64,000 nt of DNA, from assembly GCA_027618475.1 (NCBI GenBank), contig JAQCEJ010000021.1, forward strand, positions 1 through 64,000. Reading direction: 5' to 3'. The position numbers and the translations under genes are program-made. The stretch comes from Planctomycetota bacterium (lineage in GTDB: Bacteria; Planctomycetota; Planctomycetia; Planctomycetales; Planctomycetaceae). Below the pieces are notes generated by a model. It ran no database searches, was not told the DNA's origin, and saw nothing but the letters and a program-made list of their open reading frames with translations. Of the stretch, positions 1 through 9,380 are shown piece after piece. The first letter of the stretch is position 1, and every line of letters begins with the position of its first letter.

Positions 1-205
1 CGGAGCGACAGCGGTTCCAGAACGGGGGCTTCCTGCGGTGCGCCCCCGCCACCCGACCCATTGTGTTAAACCTGATCGCCCTGAGCGCAGAGGGCGGCAA
101 CGTTGCGAAAGTTCGCCTCTGCCGTTACGCTCAATTCTGTCGGTGTATCGACTTCATCAGGCAATTTGCGATTTCAGTTGGCCTCTTTCAATGAGGAATA
201 AGCAC

Positions 206-1624
206 ATGATGTTTATGCGAACTTATCAACAATGCAGTGGCTCACACATGACACGGTTTGCGTTCGTCGTCTTGGCCCTGACCGTGACGGTCAATTCTGC
301 CGGAGCGGCAGAGAAGCAGTGGAAAGCGGGCATCGCCCGTGCCGTGATCACACAGGAAAAAGCCGTCTGGCTTGCCGGATACGGTTCGAAACGGGCACCC
401 GACGGAAAGTTGCACGATATCTGGATGAAAGCTCTTGCCCTCGAAGCCCCTGACGGTCATCGGGCCGTCCTGATCACCAGTGATTTTCAGGGTGTCCCCA
501 AAGTGATGAGCGACCCCGTCTTCGCTCAGGTCAAAGAAAAATACGGTCTCGATCGTACCGACATCATGCTGACGTTTTCGCATAATCACTGCGGACCGCG
601 ACTGGGAGACGACCTGATTGATTACTACCCGGTCGAGGAAGAACAGGAAGCGCTCGTCGAACAATATACGCAAGAGATGATCGTCAAAGCGGTCAAACTG
701 GTCGGTGAAGCACTCGATGATCTCGCTCCGGCGTCTCTGTCGCAAGGTAACGGCATGACGACATTCGCCGTCAATCGCCGCAATAATCGCGAGGCCGATG
801 TTCCTGATATTCTCGCACGAGGCGAAGCGCTCGTCGGACCGGTCGATCATAACGTACCGGTCCTCAAGGTGACGCGTCCCGACGGCACGCTGGCCGCCGT
901 GCTGTTTGGTTATGCCTGTCATCCCACGACGTTGAGTTTTCTCACGATCTGCGGCGACTACCCCGGCTTTGCACAGGTCGAAATCGAAAAGAACCATCCC
1001 GGTGTGACGGCGATGTTCGTCAATACGTGCGGCGGCGATCAGAATCCGTTACCTCGACGGACGGTCGAACTCTGCGAAAAGTACGGCCACATGTTGGCCG
1101 TCGCCGTGGAAGAGTCGCTGAAAGAAGACGATTATACGCCGGTCTCGCCGGGGTTGAAGACGGCCTTCGAAATTGTCGACTTGCCGTACCTCGAAGTCGT
1201 CACGAAAGAACACCTCGAAGAATTGGAAGAAAAAGGGAGCGGCATCAAACAACGCTGGGCAACGCGACTGCTGAAATTACTGGCTAAGGGTCACACGTTC
1301 GAATCGGCGTACCCTTATCCGGTACATGCCTGGCAGTTGGGAAATGAAATGCTCGTGATCGGCATGGGGGCCGAAACCGTGGTCGATTACTCGCTGCGAT
1401 TCAAGCAGGAATTCGGCCCTGGAACGTGGGTCATGGGCTACGCTGACGACATGATTTCGTATATTCCCTCTCGGCGTGTGTGGGAAGAGGGAGGCTACGA
1501 AGGGGGATACAACCTCTACGAATACGGTCGACCCGCCTACCGCTGGGATGGCGAAATCGAGAACCTGATTTCGGCAACTGTTCACAAACTTGTGAAACAG
1601 GTTCAAGGAGAAAAGTCGGAGTAA
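206..1624 (+). CDS. secreted neutral/alkaline ceramidase-like hydrolase
   Basis: The protein resembles the N-terminal domain of neutral/alkaline non-lysosomal ceramidases, a family that in planctomycetes is usually exported and of unknown substrate. Visible family hallmarks are the FSHNHCGPR segment (compare the THTHS-type metal-binding histidines of the family), YACHPTTL and NTCGGDQNP. The frame stays open upstream to base 38, but AGGA at 194-197 lies 8 nt before the ATG at 206, and the first real signal peptide (hydrophobic FAFVVLALTVTVNSAGA) follows shortly after. An alternative start is the ATG at 248. It is first in a run of same-strand exported proteins, 33 bp before the next gene, so co-transcription is likely. 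The fold assignment is fairly safe; ceramide as substrate is only a family label. A second, larger paralogue lies at 3097-5235. Confidence 0.72.
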   Translation: MMFMRTYQQCSGSHMTRFAFVVLALTVTVNSAGAAEKQWKAGIARAVITQEKAVWLAGYGSKRAPDGKLHDIWMKALALEAPDGHRAVLITSDFQGVPKVMSDPVFAQVKEKYGLDRTDIMLTFSHNHCGPRLGDDLIDYYPVEEEQEALVEQYTQEMIVKAVKLVGEALDDLAPASLSQGNGMTTFAVNRRNNREADVPDILARGEALVGPVDHNVPVLKVTRPDGTLAAVLFGYACHPTTLSFLTICGDYPGFAQVEIEKNHPGVTAMFVNTCGGDQNPLPRRTVELCEKYGHMLAVAVEESLKEDDYTPVSPGLKTAFEIVDLPYLEVVTKEHLEELEEKGSGIKQRWATRLLKLLAKGHTFESAYPYPVHAWQLGNEMLVIGMGAETVVDYSLRFKQEFGPGTWVMGYADDMISYIPSRRVWEEGGYEGGYNLYEYGRPAYRWDGEIENLISATVHKLVKQVQGEKSE

Positions 1625-1657
1625 GCGGAACGTCCCCGGTGAGAGAGGAACACGACC

Positions 1658-2965
1658 GTGACGCAGACCACAAATAAATTAAGCTCGCCGCCGATCACAC
1701 GACGCGATGCTCTCAAATCGGTCATCTTTGGCGCTGCGGGCGCGGTGTCTTTGTCGGCCTGGTCGACGGGGGAGGGCTTTGCCTCGTTTGCCGACCAGTT
1801 TCCTCCAACGCGGCAGATCACACACGGCCCGCGTCACCATTGGTTCGGCTATTATGACAAGCTGCAGTTCGACCCGACGTGCCGCTATGTACTAGGGATG
1901 AGCGTTCCCTTCGAACATCGATCACCAACGGCTGACGATGTGATTCAGATCGGCATGATCGATCTCGAGGATAACGACCGTTGGATCGGCCTCGGTGAAA
2001 GCCGGGCATGGTGCTGGCAGCAGGGATGCATGTTGCAGTGGTTGCCGGGATCGGAATCGACCATCGTCTGGAACGACCGTGCCGACGATCGATTCGTCTG
2101 CCGGATTCTCGACGTCATAACCGGCGAAGGTCGTACGGTGGGCCATCCGGTCTATTCTCTCAGTCCCGATGGAAAATCTGCAGTTGCTCCCGATTTCTCC
2201 CGGATCGCCGACGTCCGTACCGGTTACGGATACAACGGATTAAAAGATCGATTCGCCGACGATCCGGCTCCGGAAGAGTCGGGCATTTTTCATGTCGATC
2301 TAACAACGGGCGAAACAAAGCTGATCATCTCACTCGCCGAGATCGCGAACACCGGGGAAATCCCTCAAAGCGAACCGGGGATCAAGCATTACTTCAATCA
2401 TCTGTTATTCAGCCCCGATGGCTCGCGTTTTATTGCCTTGCATCGCTGGTTGTATCCCAACGGGCGTCGACTCACGCGGTTGATCACCGCCCGTCCCGAC
2501 GGAAGCGATCTCCGCATCGTCATCCCCAACGGCTACGCCTCGCATTTCATCTGGCGCGATCCAACCCATATTCTTTCGCAATCCCGTCATTACAACGGCA
2601 ACGACAACTGGGGTGACTTTCTCTTCGAAGATGTTGACGGTGGGGGCGATGTCGCCGAGATCGGTCATGGCGTACTCGACGGCGGCGGTCATCTCACCTA
2701 TCTTCCGGGGAATGACTGGATCCTCAACGATACCTATCCAAAAGGAGAAGATCGAATCCAGACGCCTCATTTGTATCATATCGCCGACAACCGGCGAGTC
2801 GACCTGGGACATTTTCATCTGCCGAAAGAATATACAGGAGAATGGCGCGTCGATACGCACCCACGCTTCAGTCCCGACAGCCGTTACGTTTGCATCGACG
2901 CACCTGTTCAAAACGAAGGTCGTCAGCTTCATTTGATCGACATCAGCGAAATCATCGGTGCATAA
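1658..2965 (+). CDS. Tat-exported beta-propeller protein of unknown function
   Basis: I do not recognise a specific enzyme. The start is a GTG preceded by GAGAGAGGAA. The N-terminus has a twin-arginine pattern (TRRDALKS) followed by an alanine/glycine-rich hydrophobic stretch, which suggests Tat export. The mature part carries repeated strand-turn motifs of WD40/PD40-like propellers: LFSPDGSRF near residue 250, YSLSPDGKS near 168 and RFSPDSRYV near 408. A conserved-looking HHWFGYYDK segment opens the domain. The fold is compatible with oligogalacturonate-lyase-like or TolB-like propellers, but I could not match the metal-binding residues of oligogalacturonate lyase. It lies 33 bp behind the ceramidase-like gene, so it probably belongs to the same exported catabolic set. 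Confidence 0.6.
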   Translation: MTQTTNKLSSPPITRRDALKSVIFGAAGAVSLSAWSTGEGFASFADQFPPTRQITHGPRHHWFGYYDKLQFDPTCRYVLGMSVPFEHRSPTADDVIQIGMIDLEDNDRWIGLGESRAWCWQQGCMLQWLPGSESTIVWNDRADDRFVCRILDVITGEGRTVGHPVYSLSPDGKSAVAPDFSRIADVRTGYGYNGLKDRFADDPAPEESGIFHVDLTTGETKLIISLAEIANTGEIPQSEPGIKHYFNHLLFSPDGSRFIALHRWLYPNGRRLTRLITARPDGSDLRIVIPNGYASHFIWRDPTHILSQSRHYNGNDNWGDFLFEDVDGGGDVAEIGHGVLDGGGHLTYLPGNDWILNDTYPKGEDRIQTPHLYHIADNRRVDLGHFHLPKEYTGEWRVDTHPRFSPDSRYVCIDAPVQNEGRQLHLIDISEIIGA

Positions 2966-3015
2966 TTGTATTTCACAGTTCAACAAACAGGTTGTCGAAG
3001 AACAAAGAACGGCGA

Positions 3016-3042
3016 CAAAGAGAGTTTCTATTCTTCTCTTTG
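3016..3042. other. intergenic hairpin between propeller and ceramidase-like genes
   Basis: A perfect 8-bp inverted repeat (CAAAGAGA at 3016-3023 and TCTCTTTG at 3035-3042) with an 11-nt loop lies 50 bp behind the stop of the propeller gene. There is no T-run directly after the stem, so a classical intrinsic terminator is not established. The following bases (TTTCGCGTCTTTGCG) resemble the CT-rich arm of the palindromic repeat near 60.8 kb, so this could also be a decayed dispersed repeat. Confidence 0.35.
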
Positions 3043-3096
3043 CAGTTTCGCGTCTTTGCGTGATAACCCTCTTTAACAAGCGGAGAAGAAACAACG

Positions 3097-5235
3097 ATGT
3101 GGAATTCTATAAAACCTTCATGGAGTCGTCTTGTTATTCTGGGAACGTGTTCGCTCGCGATGCTCGCCGCATCGTCGTCGAACCTTCGAGCCGAATTTCA
3201 TGCCGGGAGTGCGGTGATCGATGTCACGCCGCAAACATTGCCGGTGCTGGTCAACGGCGGAATGGTCAGTCGGAGTCTCGATAAGATCAAGACTCGCGTG
3301 AATGCACGTGCGATCGTGTTGTCGGATGACACCACAAAAATCGCTTTGGTCGTCGTCGACAGCTGCATGATGGCTCGACCGGTGCTTGATGAAGCCAAGG
3401 CACTGGCGAACAAACTGACCGGCATTCCCACTGACCGCATGATGGTCTCGGCAACGCATACGCACTCGGCCCCGGCATCGATGGGCTGCCTGGGGACCGA
3501 TGCCGATCCGAATTATGTCCCATTTCTCATTGAGAAAGTCGCTGAAGCGATCGCTGCGGCCGATGCGAACTTGCAACCGGCGCAGATCGGATTCGGCAAA
3601 GCCGATGCCTCCGAATACACGGCGCTGCGGCGTTGGATTCGTCTGCCGACGCGAATCGGCATCGATCCTTTCGGCAATGCCACGATGAGAGCGAACATGC
3701 ACGCCGGCGGAAATTGGGAAGACGTTTCGGGAGAGTCGGGACCGGAAGACCCCGATCTGTCGCTGATTTCCATCCAGGCGAAAGATGGAACGCCGCTCGC
3801 CGTACTCGCAAATTTTTCGATGCACTACTTCAGCGATGCCGATATCAGCGCCGATTATTTCGGGTTGTTTGCCGAGGGTTTTAAGGCGAGCATTGCGAAA
3901 GATGGAAACTTCGTAGGGATCATGTCGCATGGCTGCAGCGGCGACATCTGGCGTCGCGATTACACGCGTCCCGAGAGTTGGGATCCCAAGCTGACCATCG
4001 ACACTTACGCCGGGCGTCTGCTCGACATCGCACTGAACATTTACGAACGAATCGAGCATCGCTCGGATGTCGATCTCGCGATGGCCGAAACGCGAATGAC
4101 ATTGAAATACCGCGTCCCCGACAAACAACGCCTCGAATGGGCACAACGCATCGTCGAGCAGTTGGGGGATCGACTCCCCACGACGACGGATGAAGTTTAC
4201 GCCCGCGAACAGGTGATTCTACACGAACGGCAACAGACCGAAATCGTATTGCAGGGGATCCGGATCGGCGACATCGGCATCGCCACGACTCCGAACGAAA
4301 CGTATGCGATCACCGGCCTCAAGATCAAAGCCGCCAGTCCGCTCAATCACACGATGGTGATCGAACTCGCCAATGGTGGTGACGGCTACATACCCCCTCC
4401 CGAACAACATCTTTTCGGCGGATACAACACCTGGGCCGCGCGCTCAGCCGGATTGGAAGTCCAGGCCGAACCCAAGATCACCGAAGGGTGCATCGCATTG
4501 ATGGAACGGGTTTCGGGAGAGCCGCGACGTGACGTCTCACTCAGCACCGGCCGTGCTGCCGAAAATGTCATCAAAGCCAAGCCCGCGGCGTATTATCGGC
4601 TGAATGAACTCGCGGGGCCGACCGCCGTTGATGCCAGCGGCAACAATCGCGACGCGATCTACGAACCGCATGTCACGTATTTCCTTGAAGGGCCTCGCTC
4701 CGACGCGTTCTGTGCTGCGGGAGAAAAAAATCGGGCGGCTATGTTTGCCGGGGGGAGACTTCTCAGCCGCATCGGTGGAATCGGCCAGAAATACTCGATC
4801 TCGTTGTGGATCTGGAATGGCATGCCCCATGACGAGCGCGATGTCAGCGGTTGGATTTTCTCGCGCGGCTACGATCACGGTTTGACGTCTTACGCCGATC
4901 ATCTCGGCATCGGCGGTAAGAGTGGACACACCGGCAAGCTGATGTTCTTTCACGGCGATGACGAATCGACCGCTGTTGCAGGGAAATCCGAGATCCCGCG
5001 CTGGGAATGGCAGCATGTCGTTTTCGTACGCGATGGCAAGGCGGTTCGCGTCTATCTGAACGGCCAACTCGAAATTGAAACGACAGCCGCGGCCGACTTT
5101 CCCGCCGGTTTCGACCGCGTGTTTCTCGGCGGGCGGAGCGATAACGATTCGAACTGGGAAGGCCGACTCGATGAGATCTCGCTCTTCGACCGGGCGCTGA
5201 GCGAGGATGACATTTCCCGATTGGTTATCGAATAA
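3097..5235 (+). CDS. secreted ceramidase-like hydrolase with C-terminal LamG/ConA-like domain
   Basis: Residues 1-32 form a signal peptide ending near LRAEF. Residues of roughly 35-480 match the neutral/alkaline ceramidase-like N-terminal domain, with ATHTHSAPASMG (metal-binding histidines), NFSMHYFSD and MSHGCSGDIWR as landmarks. Residues of about 490-712 look like a LamG/concanavalin-A-like jelly roll: it opens with AYYRLNELAGPTAVDASG and closes with FLGGRSDNDSNWEGRLDEIS and an FDRALS segment, the usual ending of this domain. LamG domains commonly bind carbohydrate, so the hydrolase may be tethered to a glycan or a cell surface. AAGCGGAGAAG upstream of the ATG can serve as ribosome-binding site. 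The next gene starts 31 bp downstream, so an operon is likely. Confidence 0.72.
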   Translation: MWNSIKPSWSRLVILGTCSLAMLAASSSNLRAEFHAGSAVIDVTPQTLPVLVNGGMVSRSLDKIKTRVNARAIVLSDDTTKIALVVVDSCMMARPVLDEAKALANKLTGIPTDRMMVSATHTHSAPASMGCLGTDADPNYVPFLIEKVAEAIAAADANLQPAQIGFGKADASEYTALRRWIRLPTRIGIDPFGNATMRANMHAGGNWEDVSGESGPEDPDLSLISIQAKDGTPLAVLANFSMHYFSDADISADYFGLFAEGFKASIAKDGNFVGIMSHGCSGDIWRRDYTRPESWDPKLTIDTYAGRLLDIALNIYERIEHRSDVDLAMAETRMTLKYRVPDKQRLEWAQRIVEQLGDRLPTTTDEVYAREQVILHERQQTEIVLQGIRIGDIGIATTPNETYAITGLKIKAASPLNHTMVIELANGGDGYIPPPEQHLFGGYNTWAARSAGLEVQAEPKITEGCIALMERVSGEPRRDVSLSTGRAAENVIKAKPAAYYRLNELAGPTAVDASGNNRDAIYEPHVTYFLEGPRSDAFCAAGEKNRAAMFAGGRLLSRIGGIGQKYSISLWIWNGMPHDERDVSGWIFSRGYDHGLTSYADHLGIGGKSGHTGKLMFFHGDDESTAVAGKSEIPRWEWQHVVFVRDGKAVRVYLNGQLEIETTAAADFPAGFDRVFLGGRSDNDSNWEGRLDEISLFDRALSEDDISRLVIE

Positions 5236-5266
5236 CATTCTTTCGCCGATAGCAATGGGATAAACC

Positions 5267-7108
5267 GTGATGAATTCTGACAGCCACTTTGGCACACGAC
5301 GATCTGACGTCGTTCGATGTTGTGCTCTGTTGTTGATATCGACTCTCTCGTCGACGGTGTGGGCTCAACCGCCGCAAGCGGGGGAGTATTCACCGGCGGT
5401 GTACGAGGTTGTCGAAGAACTCAATCGCAAAGCGCCGATGCGCGACGGCGTCGAATTGACGATCGACATTTTTCGTCCGCAGGAGGAGGGGCGATTTCCG
5501 GCGATTTTATTACAGACCCCCTACAACAAAAACGGCGCGGTACCCCGTGCCCGAAAATTCGCCGCGCGAGGTTTTGTCGTCATCAATGTCGATTCGCGAG
5601 GACGATTCGACTCCGGCGGCGACTGGGATCCTTTTTCACCCCACCATAAGACCGACGGGTACGATCTCGTCGAATGGGTCGCCGATCGAGAATGGTGTAA
5701 CGGCAACGTCGGTACCTACGGTCTCTCGTACATGGGGTGGACGCAGTGGTGGACCGCGACGCAGGCCCCGCCGTCGTTAAAAGCGATCGTTCCCGAAGTG
5801 GCGCCTCCCGATCACTTCTATAACTGTCCTTACCAGAATGGTATCTTCGTCTGCTGGATGATGGATTGGGCCGGCGCGTTGTCCGACCGGTTACCCTACA
5901 GCGCCGGACCGGGTGCCTACGGCGGTTTCGCCGTCAATCGGGAAGAAGCGTACCAGTTGCCTTACATCGACTTCGACAAGACTCGCAACTACAAGCCGAC
6001 GACATGGTGGCGCAAATGGATCGAACAGAACACCGCCGAGGGTGAATACTGGAAAGCGATCGCGTATCAAACGCCTGAAAGTTACCAGAATGTCACCGTC
6101 CCTTCGCTCGCGATCACCGGCTGGTTCGACGCTGATTTCGTCGGCTCGCCGATGAATTACCTTGCCATGAAAAAATACGGTGCGACGCCCGAGGCACGGC
6201 GACCGCGAATGGTCATCGGTCCCTGGCAACATATCATCAATACCAACCGCGAACTGGCAGGAATCGATTTCGGCAAGCAGGCGATTATCGATTGGGACGG
6301 CTACGTCACGCGCTGGTTCGATTATCACCTCAAAGGAGTCGACAACGGCGTCACGAACGATCCTCCCGTGCATGTTTTCATCATGGGGCGTAACGAATGG
6401 CGGGCAGCCGATGACTGGCCGCTGCCGGGGACCATTTTCACCCCTTACTACCTGCACAGCGACGGCAAAGCCAACTCGTCGAACGGTGACGGTTTGCTGA
6501 GTACCACACCTCCAAAGTATGAGCCCGCCGATGTATACCTCTACGACCCCGAACAGCCGACCCCTGACGCAGGTTTTATGAACGGTCACATCGACGGGCC
6601 GCGCGATATCAGCGAGTCGGCAAAACGGGATGACGTACTGGTGTATCAGACCCCCGTGCTTGAAGACGATGTTGAAGTTGTCGGCCCGATCACCGCGAAA
6701 TTATTTGCCGCAACAAGTGCCCACGATACCGACTGGATGATTCGTCTGTCCGACGTCCTCCCCGATGGCACGGCACTTTTTCTGGCGGAAGGTGTGATGC
6801 GCGCACGGTATCGCGATCCGAAAGATCACGGTGCCTTCAACCCGCATCAGCTCAGCCGCATTGAACCGAACACCGCTTACGAATATACCCTCGACTTCTG
6901 GCGTCCGACCGGAAACGTCTTCGCGAAAGGGCATCGCATTCGAATCGAAATTTCGAGCAGCTTCTATCCGTACTTTTTGCGAAATCCCAACTCGGCGATC
7001 GACAACATCGGTCTCGTCAAAGAATTCCAAAAGGCCGAGCAGACCATTTATCATGACGCCGAACATCCGTCACACGTGATTCTGCCGATCTTTCCTGCGA
7101 AAAAATAA
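5267..7108 (+). CDS. exported CocE/NonD-type (peptidase S15) alpha/beta hydrolase
   Basis: This is a member of the X-Pro dipeptidyl-peptidase/cocaine-esterase family. The nucleophile elbow GLSYMGW places the catalytic serine at about residue 154, inside the family pattern G-x-S-Y-x-G. The N-terminal MRDGVELTIDIFRP opening, the GFVVINVDSRGRFDS segment and the C-terminal jelly-roll part (VEVVGPITAKLFAA, HRIRIEISSSFYPYF) are all typical, and the length of 613 residues fits. A hydrophobic signal segment lies at residues 18-34. GTG at 5267 and ATG at 5270 are both usable after GGGA. Family members hydrolyse acyl esters, acyl amides or X-Pro dipeptides; the natural substrate is unknown. It is fourth in the exported cluster and ends 13 bp before the next gene. 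Confidence 0.85.
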   Translation: MMNSDSHFGTRRSDVVRCCALLLISTLSSTVWAQPPQAGEYSPAVYEVVEELNRKAPMRDGVELTIDIFRPQEEGRFPAILLQTPYNKNGAVPRARKFAARGFVVINVDSRGRFDSGGDWDPFSPHHKTDGYDLVEWVADREWCNGNVGTYGLSYMGWTQWWTATQAPPSLKAIVPEVAPPDHFYNCPYQNGIFVCWMMDWAGALSDRLPYSAGPGAYGGFAVNREEAYQLPYIDFDKTRNYKPTTWWRKWIEQNTAEGEYWKAIAYQTPESYQNVTVPSLAITGWFDADFVGSPMNYLAMKKYGATPEARRPRMVIGPWQHIINTNRELAGIDFGKQAIIDWDGYVTRWFDYHLKGVDNGVTNDPPVHVFIMGRNEWRAADDWPLPGTIFTPYYLHSDGKANSSNGDGLLSTTPPKYEPADVYLYDPEQPTPDAGFMNGHIDGPRDISESAKRDDVLVYQTPVLEDDVEVVGPITAKLFAATSAHDTDWMIRLSDVLPDGTALFLAEGVMRARYRDPKDHGAFNPHQLSRIEPNTAYEYTLDFWRPTGNVFAKGHRIRIEISSSFYPYFLRNPNSAIDNIGLVKEFQKAEQTIYHDAEHPSHVILPIFPAKK

Positions 7109-7121
7109 AGAAACAGCACCT

Positions 7122-8153
7122 ATGTCCGTTTCACATCGTTGGCGCAAAGAACCCGGTGCGCGGATGGAAGGGGTTCGCGACCTCGACCGCTCAAAAACGC
7201 AAGCACCGGGGATCGTGCGTGTGCCGACCGGCGGGTATCGACTCTTCTACACCGCCGTCGGACCTGCAAGACCGTTTCCGAAATGTCAGGGGTATATTCT
7301 GAGTGCGTTCTCGCGCGATGGACTTCATTTTGAAACCGAACCGGGTATTCGCATCGCGCCGCAGCCTGATATCCCGCATTTGTCGCTCCGAATTCTCGCT
7401 CCGTTCGTTGCGCCGACGGCCGACGGCCGCTGGCGGATGTATTTTGAATCGCGCGGACCGGCGTCGATGCCGACGGTGATTTGCAGCGCGATCTCCGACG
7501 ATATGCTGAACTGGAAACTCGAAGAAGGAATTCGCATTCGCGGACAAGGTGACGCACGAGCACCACGTTATCTCCCCTTGTCCGATGGCCGCGCACGAAT
7601 GTTCTTCATTCTGACGGAACGTGATCCAATCTCTCAGACGACGCTGTCGCAAAGCGTATTCAGCGCGATCACCGAAAACGGACTCGACTTTGACATCGAA
7701 CCGGGTTGCCGATTACGCGATCGACAGGGGGAATTTGACGCCGTCGGGCTCACGGCGGGTGAGGCCATCCCTCCGCAGCACTCGTCCGATACGTGGAGCA
7801 TGATTTTCTCGGCATGGCAGGACGTTCCGGCGGGGACCGAGGTTCCTCTGCATCCCAGTCACGATACGAATGCCGAGACAAACGGCACGAGCGAAGACTT
7901 TGCCGCCGCGTCGATACGTTGCGATCTCGCCGGTTTTCGTTCGAGAATCTTCATCGCCGAATCACCAGATGGTTTCACCTGGGGACCGTCGGAGTGCATT
8001 GTGGAAGGAGGAGGATTCGCAAGCGACGACCTCGACGCCATTCACGCCGAAGATATGAGCGTCATTCGTCTCGACGACGGCCGGTACCGAATGTACTACG
8101 CCGCCTGTGATACGAAGGGGACATGGCGCGTGCTATCGGCAGTCAGCGAATGA
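7122..8153 (+). CDS. five-bladed beta-propeller protein, GH43/GH130-like
   Basis: There is no signal peptide. The sequence is built of repeated blade motifs: GGYRLFYTAVG, then a 'serine-x-DG-hydrophobic-x-F' turn (FSRDGLHFETEPG), GRWRMYFESRG, SDDMLNWKLEEG, GRARMFFILTE, and the closing DGRYRMYYAACD followed by the last strand. These are characteristic of the five-bladed propellers of glycoside hydrolase families 43, 62, 68 and 130. I cannot place the catalytic acid pair with confidence, so hydrolase activity is an inference. It is the last gene of the 0.2-8.2 kb same-strand run, only 13 bp behind the CocE-like gene, and converges on the minus-strand gene at 8189. It might process a sugar released by the exported enzymes, but that link is only positional. 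Confidence 0.6.
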   Translation: MSVSHRWRKEPGARMEGVRDLDRSKTQAPGIVRVPTGGYRLFYTAVGPARPFPKCQGYILSAFSRDGLHFETEPGIRIAPQPDIPHLSLRILAPFVAPTADGRWRMYFESRGPASMPTVICSAISDDMLNWKLEEGIRIRGQGDARAPRYLPLSDGRARMFFILTERDPISQTTLSQSVFSAITENGLDFDIEPGCRLRDRQGEFDAVGLTAGEAIPPQHSSDTWSMIFSAWQDVPAGTEVPLHPSHDTNAETNGTSEDFAAASIRCDLAGFRSRIFIAESPDGFTWGPSECIVEGGGFASDDLDAIHAEDMSVIRLDDGRYRMYYAACDTKGTWRVLSAVSE

Positions 8154-8188
8154 TCCCGCTATCTGCCTCACCCCCAACCCCCAATCAG

Positions 8189-9166
8189 TCACCCCTTTCT
8201 TGACAGTGCCTGATCGATCTCGTCGAGCCAGACGACCATCTCGGCGGTGTAGTCGATTGTCGCGTCGCCGGCTTCCCACGACCCGTTCGCGGCTTGCATG
8301 CTGAGCAGCCATTCGCCGACGCGCGTTGCCGCTCTACGCCACTCTGATTTCCCGGTGAGGGTGTAAAGGACCGCACCGGCCCAGCCGACTTTGCCGCTCT
8401 GATAATTCGTAAAGTGATGATCGCAGGCAACGTTAGCCTGACGGAGATAGTCTTGAGCGAGTTCCAGCCATTGAGATTCGCCGGTCGCCTTGTAAAGTTG
8501 GGCGAGAAAACCGGCTGCGATCCCCGGTTGAAAGAAATATTGATTTGTCGGTTCGTTCGCATCAAACAGATAACGAACTTTTTCATCCTCCGGGAACTCG
8601 GTCTGCAGTCCTCCTGCTTTGCTCCACACGGTATACAGCGTATTTGGAAAATCGGGTTGTCGTTCCATTAGATCGGCGAGCCAGCGACCGAGGCCGCGAG
8701 CAGCTTCGATGTGACCCACATAGAGCACGGCCATCCCTGCACCGCAGGCAACCCAGATATCCATCGGAGTTTCGGCCGTGCGTTCGTCTTTGCTGGAATA
8801 AAATCCGCCGCTTTCTTCATCCCAGGTCGTCAACAGAAAATCGGCGCCCCGTTGCGACAGATCGAATTGTCCCTGCCGATGGGCTCCCATGATCAGCCAT
8901 GAGTTGTAATACGTGTGATAATAGCCGAACGCTTCTGACGGCCTGGGTCCGATGTCGCCGTTGGCTTGCAGTCCTTTTCTGCGAACCCAGTCGAGAATGG
9001 CTCCCGCGCCGCTCCCTTCACCGCAGGTGATTAGAGCCAACGGAACCTTGTAATAATGAGAAACCCCTTGGGCGGGATCGCCGAACGAACCGTCGGCATG
9101 AAGCTGGTTCAGCAAAAATTTCCCGCCCCGATCACGGGCAACGCGGTATCGATCGTCGACGGCCAT
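8189..9166 (-). CDS. alpha/alpha-toroid (prenyltransferase/squalene-oxidase-repeat-like) protein
   Basis: The protein contains glycine- and tryptophan-rich helix-hairpin repeats. The N-terminal LLNQLHADGSFGD and the C-terminal LLSMQAANGSWEAGD are typical of QW-like repeats in alpha/alpha-toroid proteins (terpene cyclases, prenyltransferases, glycoside hydrolase families of the (alpha/alpha)6 type). No DxDD motif of squalene-hopene cyclases is visible, so cyclase activity is unlikely; a glycan- or lyase-type toroid is equally possible. AAGGAG at 9173-9178 lies 6 nt before the ATG at 9166, which decides this start over the ATG at 9181. No signal peptide is seen, so it is probably cytoplasmic. 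It is divergent from the DUF1501 gene. Confidence 0.55.
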   Translation of the reverse strand: MAVDDRYRVARDRGGKFLLNQLHADGSFGDPAQGVSHYYKVPLALITCGEGSGAGAILDWVRRKGLQANGDIGPRPSEAFGYYHTYYNSWLIMGAHRQGQFDLSQRGADFLLTTWDEESGGFYSSKDERTAETPMDIWVACGAGMAVLYVGHIEAARGLGRWLADLMERQPDFPNTLYTVWSKAGGLQTEFPEDEKVRYLFDANEPTNQYFFQPGIAAGFLAQLYKATGESQWLELAQDYLRQANVACDHHFTNYQSGKVGWAGAVLYTLTGKSEWRRAATRVGEWLLSMQAANGSWEAGDATIDYTAEMVVWLDEIDQALSRKG

Positions 9167-9288
9167 CGCGTGCTCCTTCATTGAACCGAATGTGCAACTT
9201 CTCTCGATCGATCATACCGGCGTTGTAACGATTGTGCGACTGAAACGGGAACCTGACACGATTCCCCCCCGCGAGCGGAAGATCCGTT

Positions 9289-9317
9289 TTGCAACCTTCG
9301 GCCTGGTGATGTAAAAT
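9289..9317 (+). promoter_or_regulatory. sigma70-like promoter upstream of DUF1501 gene
   Basis: TTGCAA at 9289-9294 and TAAAAT at 9312-9317 are separated by exactly 17 bp, a good match to the housekeeping sigma70 consensus. The -10 box lies 63 bp before the GTG start of the downstream gene, in the divergent intergenic region. Transcription has not been shown. Confidence 0.5.
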
Positions 9318-9380
9318 GAATTCTCGAATTGCCGTCCATTAATCGCCTACGCAACGACCCGACCGATAATAGTACCGACC

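Noticed and set aside
1-205. GC-rich inverted repeat near the left edge (GGGGGC ... GCCCCC)
   Set aside because: Long unpaired loop and no T-run; too little context at the window edge to assign a role.
242-997. 251-codon minus-strand open frame opposite the ceramidase-like gene
   Set aside because: Antisense shadow with Arg/Asp-rich composition; the plus-strand protein has clear domain motifs.
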